Origin: Psychrobacter sp. M13
Lineage (GTDB): Bacteria > Pseudomonadota > Gammaproteobacteria > Pseudomonadales > Moraxellaceae
Length of the DNA stretch: 64,000 nt
Direction of reading: 5' to 3'
Assembly (NCBI RefSeq): GCF_030718935.1
Contig: NZ_CP132194.1
Location: 1,736,001 to 1,800,000 of the forward strand
A model generated the notes under the pieces. That model saw only the letters and a program-made list of their open reading frames with translations. It did no database searches and was not told where the DNA came from. How positions within the stretch are numbered: position 1 is the first letter of the stretch; every line of letters begins with the position of its first letter. Position numbers and translations under genes: made by a program. This document shows positions 1-7,908 of the stretch, piece after piece.

Positions 1-43
1 AAACCAGATTGGTCTCACTGCATAGTTGCCACTGTAAATCCAT
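1..43 (-). CDS. N-terminus of a gene running off the window, possibly 5-oxoprolinase subunit B (PxpB/KipI-like)
   Basis: On the minus strand an ATG at 43-41 follows a GGAG Shine-Dalgarno with 9 nt spacing and opens a frame MDLQWQLCSETNLV that reaches the window edge. Two in-frame ATGs further upstream (61 and 58) have no good ribosome site. It lies about 90 nt after accC on the same strand, so it is probably the next gene of that operon. Operons joining accC/accB-like genes to a YcsI-family gene often also carry the 5-oxoprolinase subunits PxpB/PxpC, which makes PxpB a reasonable guess. Only 14 residues are visible, so the product is inference. Confidence 0.5.
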   Translation of the reverse strand, partial: MDLQWQLCSETNLV

Positions 44-134
44 TAGCGTGCGCTCCATCATCTTTGTTTTGCATTATCTTGGTTATACACTGTCTTGGTT
101 ATATATATTTTCGTTATACATTGCCACTCAAGCT

Positions 135-1481
135 TTAGATATTGTCCGTTATCCATTCCGCTAGATAATGAATACTCATTTGACCTTTACAAAACCCTGC
201 ATCTTTGAATAGGCGCTCATGAAGACTGATATTAGTATCAATCCCTGTAATTTGCGCCTCTGACAATGCCGCTTGCATCTTTTTTATCGCTTGCTCTCTT
301 GAAGCATCATGCACGCACATTTTGGCAATTAGGCTATCGTAAGAAGGTGGCACGACATAATTGGACTCAACATGACTGTCCACTCGGACGCCAAGCCCTG
401 CTGGCATATGACAGTAGTCTATACGTCCCGCATTTGGCAAAAAGGTATTAGGGTTTTCAGCATTAATGCGGCATTCAAAAGCGTGTCCAGTGATAATAAT
501 ATCGCTTTGCTCATGGGCTAGCGGTAGCCCTGCGGCGACTCGTATTTGTTCTTGAACGATATCTACCCCTGTGACCATCTCAGTAATAGTATGCTCAACC
601 TGAATCCGAGTATTCATCTCGATGAAGAAGAACTCCCCATTTTCATATAAAAATTCAAACGTGCCAGCCCCTCTATAGTGCATTTGCTGGCAGGCAGTCG
701 CACAAGCTTGACCTATCCGCTGTCTTTGCTCATCGGTAATACCCGGTGCTGGTGCTTCCTCGATGACTTTTTGATGGCGGCGCTGCATAGAGCAATCGCG
801 CTCACCCAAGTAGATAGCGTTACCATGAGTATCAGATAAGACTTGAACTTCAACATGCCGAGGCAATTGCAAGTATTTTTCAAGATAAACGATATCACTA
901 CCAAAGTTGGCTTTGGCTTCGGTTTGGGTCATAGAAATGGCAGATAACAGATCGTCCTGCTTGTCGACGACACGCATACCGCGACCACCGCCACCGCTAG
1001 CCGCTTTAATAATGACAGGATAGCCGACGTCATTTGCAATCTTGATCACTTGATCCGCATCAGTCGGCAAAGCACCTTCGGAGCCAGGAACACAGGGCAC
1101 GCCCGCTTGCATCATTTGCTTCTTGGCCTCGACCTTGTCTCCCATCTCTCTTATATTGTCGGCTGTTGGGCCAATAAATATCAGACCCGACTGTTCGATT
1201 AAAGCTGCAAAGTCTGCATTTTCAGATAAAAACCCGTAGCCTGGATGAATAGCCTCAGCGCCTGTCATTTTTGCCGCGGAGACAAGCGCTCTTTGATTGA
1301 GGTAGCTATGTGTGGCATTAGCAGGGCCAATGCATATTTTCTCATCGGCTAAGCGCACTGGTAACGAGTCTTTATCTGCTTCTGAGTAGGCAATGACGGA
1401 TTGAATACCTAGCTGTTTACAAGCTCGGATAACCCGCAGAGCAATCTCACCACGATTGGCAATCAAGATTTTTGAGAACAT
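135..1481 (-). CDS. accC: Biotin carboxylase subunit (AccC family)
   Basis: ATP-dependent carboxylation of biotin on a carrier protein, 448 residues, the normal length of AccC. Seen: N-terminal [20 protein letters not shown], the glycine-rich ATP-grasp loop [14 protein letters not shown] near residue 160, the catalytic-site stretch [18 protein letters not shown] near residue 290, and a C-terminal biotin-carboxylase domain. The start ATG has AGGGAA upstream. It follows the carrier gene by 69 nt on the same strand. The family also serves acetyl-CoA carboxylase, but the neighbours (YcsI-family hydro-lyase upstream, a possible PxpB gene downstream, no other fatty-acid genes) suggest a catabolic carboxylase or accessory complex rather than the housekeeping accBC pair. 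That role is inference; the enzyme class is secure. Confidence 0.93.
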   Translation of the reverse strand: MFSKILIANRGEIALRVIRACKQLGIQSVIAYSEADKDSLPVRLADEKICIGPANATHSYLNQRALVSAAKMTGAEAIHPGYGFLSENADFAALIEQSGLIFIGPTADNIREMGDKVEAKKQMMQAGVPCVPGSEGALPTDADQVIKIANDVGYPVIIKAASGGGGRGMRVVDKQDDLLSAISMTQTEAKANFGSDIVYLEKYLQLPRHVEVQVLSDTHGNAIYLGERDCSMQRRHQKVIEEAPAPGITDEQRQRIGQACATACQQMHYRGAGTFEFLYENGEFFFIEMNTRIQVEHTITEMVTGVDIVQEQIRVAAGLPLAHEQSDIIITGHAFECRINAENPNTFLPNAGRIDYCHMPAGLGVRVDSHVESNYVVPPSYDSLIAKMCVHDASREQAIKKMQAALSEAQITGIDTNISLHERLFKDAGFCKGQMSIHYLAEWITDNI

Positions 1482-1550
1482 ATCAGTTTCCCTAAGCTGG
1501 TCTTTTTAAAGAATATAGTATTGGCTATAGCGTTTATTGGCTATTTGGCT

Positions 1551-2042
1551 CTATTGCGGCTCTATAACAAATAAAGGCTGCCCATACTCCACGACATCCC
1601 CTTCATCAACCAAAGCCTCTTTGATAGTACAAGCCACGTCTGCTTTTACCTCATGCATCATTTTCATCGCCTCAATAATACACAGCGTCTGCCCTGCTTC
1701 AACCTGATCGCCAACGCTGACAAACTCATCAGCACTAGGCTCTGAGCGTCGATAAAAAGTGCCGAGCATAGGGGCTGATACTTGATTGCTTTGATTGTTT
1801 TGGTCTTCGGCAGGCGGGGTTTCATCAGTGCTGTTAGCGCCTACATTGACATCGTCTCTAGTCTCTAGATGCTGTCCGCTACTATGACTGGTATGATTAG
1901 CCGTTTGGTGATCGCTGCCACTGCCATTAGACTGACAAATAATATTGATACGCGCATCGCCATCCGTGACTTTTAACGAGTGTATATCAGAGCGTTCCGC
2001 TAGCTTTATGAGCTTTTCTAGATCAGTGAAATTAATATCCAT
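1551..2042 (-). CDS. accB: Biotin carboxyl carrier protein
   Basis: Carrier that holds the biotin carboxylated by AccC, 163 residues. The biotinyl domain is at the C-terminus with the canonical EAMKMMHEV motif; Lys127 is the expected biotinylated residue. The N-terminal 35 residues resemble the AccB N-terminal region (DLEKLIKLAERSDI). The middle (about residues 38-90) is a Gln/Asn/Ser-rich flexible linker. GGA lies upstream of the ATG. It is transcribed with accC, 69 nt downstream. Because it sits between a YcsI-family gene and accC, it may be a paralogue dedicated to a catabolic carboxylation rather than the housekeeping AccB; a genome-wide search for a second accBC pair would settle this. 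Confidence 0.92.
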   Translation of the reverse strand: MDINFTDLEKLIKLAERSDIHSLKVTDGDARINIICQSNGSGSDHQTANHTSHSSGQHLETRDDVNVGANSTDETPPAEDQNNQSNQVSAPMLGTFYRRSEPSADEFVSVGDQVEAGQTLCIIEAMKMMHEVKADVACTIKEALVDEGDVVEYGQPLFVIEPQ

Positions 2043-2157
2043 ATTATTAGCTATTCCATTAGAGTAAAAAGGGATTCATTACTTTATTTAAGGGTCAACA
2101 TAACAAGAAGTATTACAATATTCAACCGTGGCATACCCCTATATTTTCAACTAAAAA

Positions 2158-2949
2158 CTATAGGACAGCCAAGTCTTCATCTTTGGGATCACAGATGAAC
2201 ATATACCCTGGTGAATGAGTAATCATAAGCTCAGGCTTGCTGGTCATAGCTATACTTTGCGGGGTGACACCACAGGCCCAAAAAACAGGCACTTCACCCT
2301 CTTTTATTATCGATGAGTCACCGAAATCAGGCAGATTTATATCTTTTATCCCTATTAGGCTAGGATCTCCTATATGGATAGGTGCGCCATGTACTTGAGG
2401 GAACCTAGACGTTGCTTGTACGGCTCGGGTCACCATCTGATACGGTATTGGTCTCATACTGACCACCATTTTTCCATGGAATCTCCCAGCAGGCTCAGTT
2501 TCTATATTGGTCACGTACATAGGCACATTGTGATTGTCTTCGATATGCCTTATGGGAATTGACGCATTTAGCATGGCAGTTTCAAAGGAAAAGCTACAGC
2601 CTAGGAGAAAGCCGACCAGATCGTCTCTCCAATAGTCAGTTAGATCAGATACTTCATCTGTTAACTCACCATATTTATATATATTATATTTTGGTACATC
2701 AAATCTTAAATCGGCACCTTTCGCCATGAGCTTAGGTTCTGCGCTACCGACATCTGTGACATCTAAAACAGGACAAGGTTTAGGGTTTCTTTGTGCAAAC
2801 AACAAAAAATCATAGGCCAAGTCTTTAGGAACAATGACTAAGTTTGCCTGTATATGGCCTTTGCACATGCCAGAAGTAGATTTATTAATTTTATTATTGC
2901 GGATTAATTGCCTGACCTCTTTAGGACTCATGTTTGCCAAATCTAGCAT
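2158..2949 (-). CDS. YcsI/DUF1445 family putative hydro-lyase
   Basis: About 263 residues from the chosen start, the usual size of the YcsI (UPF0317, DUF1445) family, some members of which act as D-glutamate cyclase. Seen: the family N-terminus SPKEVRQLIRNN, a central GFLLGCSFSFETAM stretch, MYVTNIETEPAGRFHGKMVV, and the C-terminal VFWACGVTPQ and ITHSPGYMFICD segments. The first ATG of the frame is at 2994, but ATG 2949 has GAGGAG 9 nt upstream and begins MLDLANMSPKEV, the natural family start, so the 15 residues before it are probably untranslated. First gene of the accB-accC operon (115 nt to accB). YcsI genes commonly accompany 5-oxoprolinase/allophanate-hydrolase-type genes. The exact substrate is not shown here. 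Confidence 0.85.
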   Translation of the reverse strand: MLDLANMSPKEVRQLIRNNKINKSTSGMCKGHIQANLVIVPKDLAYDFLLFAQRNPKPCPVLDVTDVGSAEPKLMAKGADLRFDVPKYNIYKYGELTDEVSDLTDYWRDDLVGFLLGCSFSFETAMLNASIPIRHIEDNHNVPMYVTNIETEPAGRFHGKMVVSMRPIPYQMVTRAVQATSRFPQVHGAPIHIGDPSLIGIKDINLPDFGDSSIIKEGEVPVFWACGVTPQSIAMTSKPELMITHSPGYMFICDPKDEDLAVL

Positions 2950-3022
2950 TATCGATAACTCCTCTGCTATTTTTACTGAAAAATAGTTTATCAATTACTC
3001 TTATCATATAGCGATAATTTGC

Positions 3023-3208
3023 TTAGAGAGAACTTAAATTGAGTGCTTTTGTTATTTGATAGCCAAGTGTAGATTTTGATAGAGGATATAAAGCTAGTAA
3101 CATCGCTAAAGCTAACAATAACGCTATGATATATAACCGTTGTTTTTCCTTGATTAATTCAGCTATAGCACAAACCCTTTTACTATAAGTTAGGGCGTGT
3201 TGAGTCAT
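3023..3208 (-). CDS. Possible small single-pass membrane protein
   Basis: A 61-codon frame with a charged N-terminal half followed by a strongly hydrophobic stretch (YIIALLLALAMLLALYPL, residues 26-43), so the product would be a small inner-membrane protein. No convincing Shine-Dalgarno is visible before the ATG and no family is recognised. It sits 73 nt upstream of the YcsI-family gene on the same strand, within that gene's promoter region. It could equally be a chance frame. Confidence 0.3.
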   Translation of the reverse strand: MTQHALTYSKRVCAIAELIKEKQRLYIIALLLALAMLLALYPLSKSTLGYQITKALNLSSL

Positions 3209-3420
3209 ACGACGCTTATTGTCGCCCAGCGCTACGATTGCGATAGACTAGAACGCGTCAGTCAACTAATATGGTGCGCAAGATGGCATAAGATAAATAT
3301 ATAGTGTTATAAGAATATAGCACTACCTTTATGTCTTCATTCTTTTCATTATGGTAGGTATGCTTGGACAATAAATCCGCATTTTTATCGTAGTAGATTA
3401 CTATTTTACTGGATCATACA

Positions 3421-3632
3421 ATGAGAAAGTTTTTGTTAGCCATGGTGTTGATAACTATTACTCTGTGACTTATGCCGAACCAGAGATAGATGACGCATTA
3501 AAGTCTACGGGTATTAAAGAGGTCAAATTATCGGAAGTTGCTCAGATTACTATGGATTTTTCACCAAAATCTGATGCTTATAATGAATCGAATAATAGCT
3601 TGCCCTACTTCAAGGCAATTACCTCATCCTAG
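3421..3632 (+). pseudogene. Frameshifted gene for a small exported protein
   Basis: The ATG at 3421 opens a signal-peptide-like start (MRKFLLAMVLITITL) that meets TGA at 3466. In the -1 frame the reading continues from about 3462 with SVTYAEPEIDDALKSTGIK and runs to TAG at 3630-3632. Joined across the shift it would be a 70-residue protein with a clean signal peptide ending VTYA before EPEIDD. The loss of one base near 3455-3466 would explain this. It may be a true pseudogene, a sequencing error or, less likely, programmed -1 frameshifting. No family recognised. It belongs to a local cluster of small exported proteins. Confidence 0.55.
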
Positions 3633-3753
3633 GCAAAATGATAACCATCATAAGAGTATTGGACATTGCTGGACAAGCTTGAATGTGAGATTTTATAAAA
3701 ATACTTGCACAAGGATAGTGACAGCGTTATTAGCTCGTCGCGCTATCATTTGC

Positions 3754-4137
3754 TTATCTTGAGCATAAAAAATCAGCTACAGCTGTTTCACTCGCACTTC
3801 GATCAACGTCTTCATAAGATGCAAACATACTGAGATCACTTCTGTCAACTTCTTTACCATCTAGATAAGTTATCATCAATAAAGACTTTGACTGCCTTGG
3901 AGTACTACAGATAAATTCAACTGATTCTATAATTCTATTGTACTCTATTGATAAAAGACTAAAAGTCATATTGCGCTTGTAAATATTAGTCACAAGCGCT
4001 TCAACCTTATCACCAGATCTAGACTTCTCGGAAACATATACTGTTGAACGATTGTCTTCATAAACCTCATCGAAACTTATAGCACTTGCAGACACTGACA
4101 CTAATCCCGCTATGGCTAATAGGGCTAATTTTTTCAT
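3754..4137 (-). CDS. Exported hypothetical protein, 127 residues
   Basis: Starts with a clear signal peptide (MKKLALLAIAGLVSVSASA, cleavage likely after ASA at residue 19), giving a mature protein of about 108 residues with only two cysteines (in EFICSTP and the C-terminal FLCSR), which could form one disulfide. It is rich in beta-type alternating stretches. The overall pattern resembles small periplasmic proteins annotated as surface-adhesin E-like, but that likeness is weak and I do not assign a function. It lies 55 nt downstream of a second small exported protein gene on the same strand. Confidence 0.65.
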   Translation of the reverse strand: MKKLALLAIAGLVSVSASAISFDEVYEDNRSTVYVSEKSRSGDKVEALVTNIYKRNMTFSLLSIEYNRIIESVEFICSTPRQSKSLLMITYLDGKEVDRSDLSMFASYEDVDRSASETAVADFLCSR

Positions 4138-4192
4138 ACGAACGCTCCGATTATAGTTTTATAAAAAATCACACCTCTAAAAATTTTCGTTA

Positions 4193-4528
4193 TCAAGGAT
4201 CTGGGAATCCACATTCTTTATAGCCACCTGTACATGCCGCAAACTTAGTCTCACCCGTTGCATTGCAAGTATAAAAGGTTACATCTCTGTTAGGCCTTAG
4301 CTCTGAGCGACTACGACAAGTCCAATCGCCATTAGTCTTTTCCATACAGAGTCTGACATAGGCCTCTTGAGGACACTCATTGGTAAGCGTTATATCTATA
4401 GACTCTGACGAACTACAGGAATTCCCCCAAGTATGATCCATATCAATACAACTTTTTAAGTCTTTTGCTGAGACGCCTGCAGAAAAAAGCAAACTCGCCA
4501 CAGCGACTGTACTAGCTAATAGTTTCAT
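4193..4528 (-). CDS. Exported cysteine-rich small protein
   Basis: The ATG at 4528 (MKLLASTVAVASLLFSAGVSA) is preferred over the frame's first start at 4585 because GGAGG stands upstream of it and it opens directly into a signal peptide. The mature protein of about 89 residues carries eight cysteines (KSC, NSC, NEC, RLC, WTC, YTC, AAC, KEC), enough for four disulfides, so it should be a compact periplasmic or secreted domain. No family recognised. The neighbouring genes on the same strand also encode exported proteins. Confidence 0.7.
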   Translation of the reverse strand: MKLLASTVAVASLLFSAGVSAKDLKSCIDMDHTWGNSCSSSESIDITLTNECPQEAYVRLCMEKTNGDWTCRSRSELRPNRDVTFYTCNATGETKFAACTGGYKECGFPDP

Positions 4529-4664
4529 AATCTCATCCTCCATGATGATTGTAGTTAAATCACTCAAATTAAACGCAAGGTTCAATGACTCCTTAAAATC
4601 AGTAATAACATTTAATGCTATAAATAAACTGGTATAGTCATTTTAGAAGAAAAAGTAATAACGA

Positions 4665-5147
4665 CTATATCTCGCAATTTGCCATATCTTTTATTCGGTC
4701 AGGAGTAGGTAAATGTTCGGCAAGAGGTTTGGGAAGCGACAAAAGCTCATTATAAAAATCAGACAGCGCTTCATCATCTTTAATAATTTCATTTTGTACT
4801 AAATACTTAGTGGCATAGCAATCTGCAGTCGACTCGTTCTCCTCAACGATGGTATCAAAAATAAAATGTCCACATGTATGAGCGAACCACCACTGTGCAA
4901 CATTACTTGAATATTGACTTAATATATCGGAGTTCACTGAAATATATGGCATCCCAAGAAAATATCTCGTAGACAAACCAACGTCATTAAATCCAGTATC
5001 TGTGAATATTGATGCCTTTACATTTTCAGGTGTCGTGCAACTCATTTGTAAACCTCTGATATCGACCTGATTTGTTACTGCGTGCGCTACTGTCATCTGT
5101 GAATACAGTAAAGCAGTCATAGCCAAAATAAATGTCATCCGTCTCAT
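4665..5147 (-). CDS. Exported protein resembling a zinc metallopeptidase with a degenerate active site
   Basis: 160 residues with a signal peptide (about 1-23, cleavage near VAHA). The centre reads WWFAHTCGHFIFDTIVEENESTADCYATKY, given here only as position about 86-115. It has the layout of M48-like or similar small metallopeptidases, in which AHExxHH is followed some 15 residues later by an E-x-x-ADC motif. Here the catalytic Glu of HExxH is Thr (HTCGH), while both His and the ESTADC third-ligand motif remain. It is therefore probably an inactive, possibly still metal-binding relative. Its ATG overlaps the stop of the upstream WG-repeat gene (ATGA at 5144-5147), which implies translational coupling and linked function. 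Confidence 0.72.
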   Translation of the reverse strand: MRRMTFILAMTALLYSQMTVAHAVTNQVDIRGLQMSCTTPENVKASIFTDTGFNDVGLSTRYFLGMPYISVNSDILSQYSSNVAQWWFAHTCGHFIFDTIVEENESTADCYATKYLVQNEIIKDDEALSDFYNELLSLPKPLAEHLPTPDRIKDMANCEI

Positions 5148-5992
5148 ATATACTCTCCCTTTTTATTAATAGTGATCCAAATATTGTCTTTTTTTACTTT
5201 TGCGACACCGCCTGAAAAAGAAGAAGCTTGTTCAAAAACTATTGGTATAACGATTTTTCCCTGTTGATTGATAAAACCGTATCTACCTTCATAGCTAACA
5301 CGCGCCAGCTCCTCTGAAAAAATAACGGCACTATCATACTTTGGCGGTACAACCTCTTGACCTTGCTGATTTAAAAAGCCGTATTTATCGTTCTGCTTAA
5401 CCATTACCAAACCTTCTAAAAAAGGCAAATCAATGAGATCGTATTGGATAGGTGCAACGAGCTCCCCTTTTTTATTGATAAGTCCTTGCTTAGTTTCTGT
5501 TTCTACTAGAGCTAAGCCATTCAAAAAAATCTCTGCGTAAGAAAAAGGATTCAGGTTATAGTACTTATCGACATCTAAAACTTCTGCTCCTGTCTTATCA
5601 ATAAATATGTATCGTCCATCTTTTCTGACTCGTGCCAAGCTATCAGAGAATCTACTTGGTCGGTCGTAATCAAATGAAATGACGACATTCCCATGTGTAT
5701 CTATAAATCCTGATTTGCCCTTTTTTTCGACACTCGCCAGCCCTTCTGAAAATGCCCCAACCTCATCATATATAGAAGGCACTACAATATCGCCCTGACT
5801 ATTTATAAAACCATATTTACCCTCTTTTTCAACTTCACCTAAATTCTCAAAAAAATAAAGACCTTCAGTTTCCTGAAGATCTACTGTTGGTGCATAATTA
5901 TGAGAGATTTCTGAGGCACTAGCTTGAGAAGCACTTATCAAGATTGATAATGTGATGACACTGGGACTTATAAGCCAAGTTAATTTGCTCAT
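5144..5992 (-). CDS. Exported WG-repeat protein
   Basis: 282 residues: a signal peptide (about 1-26, ending ASA) and six or more WG-type repeats of about 40-45 residues with the pattern KYGFI.xxGxxVxPxxYDxxxxFSEGLAxV (here KYGFINSQGDIVVPSIYDE, KSGFIDTHGNVVISFDYD, RYGFINQQGKIVIP and so on), ending in a partial repeat. WG repeats form beta-propeller-like modules and usually mediate binding. The stop codon overlaps the start of the downstream protease-like gene by 4 bp, so the two are co-translated. The 214 bp between this gene and the divergent Sel1-repeat gene hold an 8-bp inverted repeat (GCAAGTAT at 6058-6065, ATACTTGC at 6082-6089), a possible shared control site. Confidence 0.85.
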   Translation of the reverse strand: MSKLTWLISPSVITLSILISASQASASEISHNYAPTVDLQETEGLYFFENLGEVEKEGKYGFINSQGDIVVPSIYDEVGAFSEGLASVEKKGKSGFIDTHGNVVISFDYDRPSRFSDSLARVRKDGRYIFIDKTGAEVLDVDKYYNLNPFSYAEIFLNGLALVETETKQGLINKKGELVAPIQYDLIDLPFLEGLVMVKQNDKYGFLNQQGQEVVPPKYDSAVIFSEELARVSYEGRYGFINQQGKIVIPIVFEQASSFSGGVAKVKKDNIWITINKKGEYI

Positions 5993-6206
5993 GCTGAATG
6001 TCCTTGTTTCAATATGATCTCCGTTAAATATTATATTGACTCAAACAAATAAACATCGCAAGTATAAATCCACTTTTAAGAATACTTGCAATGCTTCTTA
6101 TAAAAAATTATATTTAAGTAATGCCATATTTATTGTACTGCTTTGCATAATAATCAAAAAATAGTATTTTTTTATACCTCTAATACTCACATTAAGGATA
6201 CTGACA

Positions 6207-7214
6207 ATGACACACTCATGGACAAAAACGGTTAACTGTAGTATCCCATTGTTGTTATCTTTAGCTTTAGTCGTTCCAGCAATGGCCGATAGCAACCTCT
6301 CGCAAACACAAACATCAGCGAACCAAGGTGACCCTAGCGCTCAATATAATCTCGGCCTTAAATACTATTCAGGCGAGGGTGTGAGTCAGAGTTATAATAA
6401 AGCGTTTGAATGGTATCAAAAATCCGCCATGCAAAACTATTCCGATGCTCAATATAACTTAGGTCACATGTATGAAAATGGCAAAGGTACTTCTAGAGAT
6501 CTAAGTAAAGCGCTAAGCTGGTACAAAAAATCAGCGTTACAAGGTGATGCTGATGCACAAAATCAGATAGGCTTGATTTACTCTAAAACCTCCTATCAAG
6601 ATTGGGATAAAGCAATGGATTGGTATCTAAAAGCTGCGAATCAAAACCATGCAGAGGCACAGTCTAATGTGGGAAAGCTGTACTACTATGGGTTTGGGGT
6701 GCCAAAGAACAAAGACGAAGCCTTTGATTGGTTCAAAAAATCAGCGGATCAAGGGAATCAACAAGCGCAAACTAAAGTTGATGATATCTCTAATTTTAGA
6801 CTCTCTATGAAGTCTATCGACGATAAGTTAAATAAAAGCCGTAACTATTTAATAGATCAAGGATACTCTAATTATAGTAGCAATAGTATAGTCGGAAGCT
6901 TGAGCGACTCTTCTTCGAAAATCGAAAATATGTCTATTTTATCTAACGGAACTTACGCTCTTATCGCGGCTTGCGCTATGGATTGTAGTAAAATAAATTT
7001 ATACGTCTATGATCGTGATGGCAACTTATTATCTAAGGCTATTGACGATGAAAATAATTCAATTGTTCAGTTCGAAGCGACCTATACTGGCGATTACGAT
7101 ATCAAGGTAGATTTTGATTGCAAGGCTGAATCTTGTTCATATGAGATTCGAGGTTACGAGCCTATGAGTGACGCTGAAATTATGTATAGTTGTATAGTTT
7201 GTGATTTTTTATAA
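6207..7214 (+). CDS. Exported Sel1-repeat protein with a C-terminal beta domain
   Basis: 335 residues. A signal peptide (about 1-27, ending PAMA) is followed by four Sel1-like repeats (about residues 36-178) with the usual AQYNLGxxYxxGxGVxxxxxKAFxWYxKSA pattern, then a coiled linker and a C-terminal region (about 230-325) with YALIAACAMDCSKINLYVYD and TGDYDIKVDFDC segments that look like a beta-sandwich of the kind found in pre-peptidase C-terminal domains; this last reading is tentative. AAGGA lies 9 nt before the ATG. Sel1 proteins usually serve as protein-interaction scaffolds. It is transcribed divergently from the WG-repeat/protease-like pair. Confidence 0.85.
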   Translation: MTHSWTKTVNCSIPLLLSLALVVPAMADSNLSQTQTSANQGDPSAQYNLGLKYYSGEGVSQSYNKAFEWYQKSAMQNYSDAQYNLGHMYENGKGTSRDLSKALSWYKKSALQGDADAQNQIGLIYSKTSYQDWDKAMDWYLKAANQNHAEAQSNVGKLYYYGFGVPKNKDEAFDWFKKSADQGNQQAQTKVDDISNFRLSMKSIDDKLNKSRNYLIDQGYSNYSSNSIVGSLSDSSSKIENMSILSNGTYALIAACAMDCSKINLYVYDRDGNLLSKAIDDENNSIVQFEATYTGDYDIKVDFDCKAESCSYEIRGYEPMSDAEIMYSCIVCDFL

Positions 7215-7343
7215 AATATAGGGCTAAACACTCAAACATCAAGCATGCCGTGATGGGCAATGGGAGAGCTCAGATTGCTAAATATAGCTTACTCTAAAAG
7301 GACGCTATCAAGCGATGATGTACCCTAATCCGATAACACCCTC

Positions 7344-7475
7344 CTATTCAAACGCTTTCCCCTCACCAACCTCCTCATGAGTGACGCCGTCGCGAATATG
7401 ATAGATACGCTTAAAAACGGTTGTTTGAGCATGATAATCGATTAAGTATGATGCCCAACTCAGTGTAACGGTCAT
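7344..7475 (-). pseudogene. Short coding remnant, C-terminal tail of an unidentified protein
   Basis: On the minus strand a 43-codon frame (ATG at 7475, TAG at 7346-7344) reads like real protein: ASYLIDYHAQTTVFKRIYHI followed by RDGVTHEEVGEGKAFE. The frame is open a little further upstream of the ATG (to a TAG near 7540) with no Shine-Dalgarno, so this looks like the end of a once longer gene. The style recalls small NTF2-like or DUF4440-like proteins, but I cannot name the family. It adjoins another gene remnant at 7552-7854. Confidence 0.4.
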
Positions 7476-7551
7476 CCAATTTTGGGACAATTTTAGGGTA
7501 ATATTATGAAACGACTTTTCAGTAATTTGCCTTATCTACTACGTCCAGAGG

Positions 7552-7854
7552 ATGGTTCATCCCACACTAGCGCTGACAAACACGATAACAGTAACAGTAA
7601 CAGTAATAATAGTAACGACCAATCTTATCGATGTAATACAAGGCCGCGCACCCAGTCAAAAATTCAATGGCTATACTTCGTGTCCGCTGCTCATAAAAGA
7701 AGGTAAAGCGATGCTGGTTGAGTTCAATTATGACAATAACCTAACTCCTAGCGTACCTTTAGTAGACCCTTTAAAAAAAAGCTACTTTGCTGGGTTTTTA
7801 GAAGAGATGATGCTAAAGCCTGCGTATATGGCAGTCGCTAAAGGTCGGGGCTAG
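7552..7854 (+). pseudogene. C-terminal remnant of sulfide:quinone oxidoreductase
   Basis: In this frame residues from about 20 onward read IIVTTNLIDVIQG, then FNGYTSCPLLIKEGKAMLVE and LKKSYFAGFLEEMMLKPAY. This matches the end of type II FAD/NAD(P)-dependent sulfide:quinone oxidoreductases, where a VVxNLLAVIKG helix is followed by [22 protein letters not shown] and a membrane-associating tail. The FAD and catalytic-cysteine domains are absent: the sequence before it is out of frame or lost and contains a short AACAGT-type repeat (about 7580-7610). An overlapping 66-codon frame from 7506 is probably a by-product. It lies beside, and converges on, the persulfide dioxygenase gene at 7909, its usual metabolic partner. 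The identity of the tail is fairly sure; the pseudogene state is inferred. Confidence 0.6.
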
Positions 7855-7908
7855 CGTTATATGCAGAGCTGACTTCATTTGACAATTGATGACACACCTT
7901 AGACCACC

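Noticed and set aside
7506..7706. 66-codon frame MKRLFSNLPYLLRPEDG... overlapping the sulfide:quinone oxidoreductase tail
   Set aside because: Second half is a repeat-driven Asn/Ser run and the competing frame matches a known protein; I kept only the latter as a remnant.
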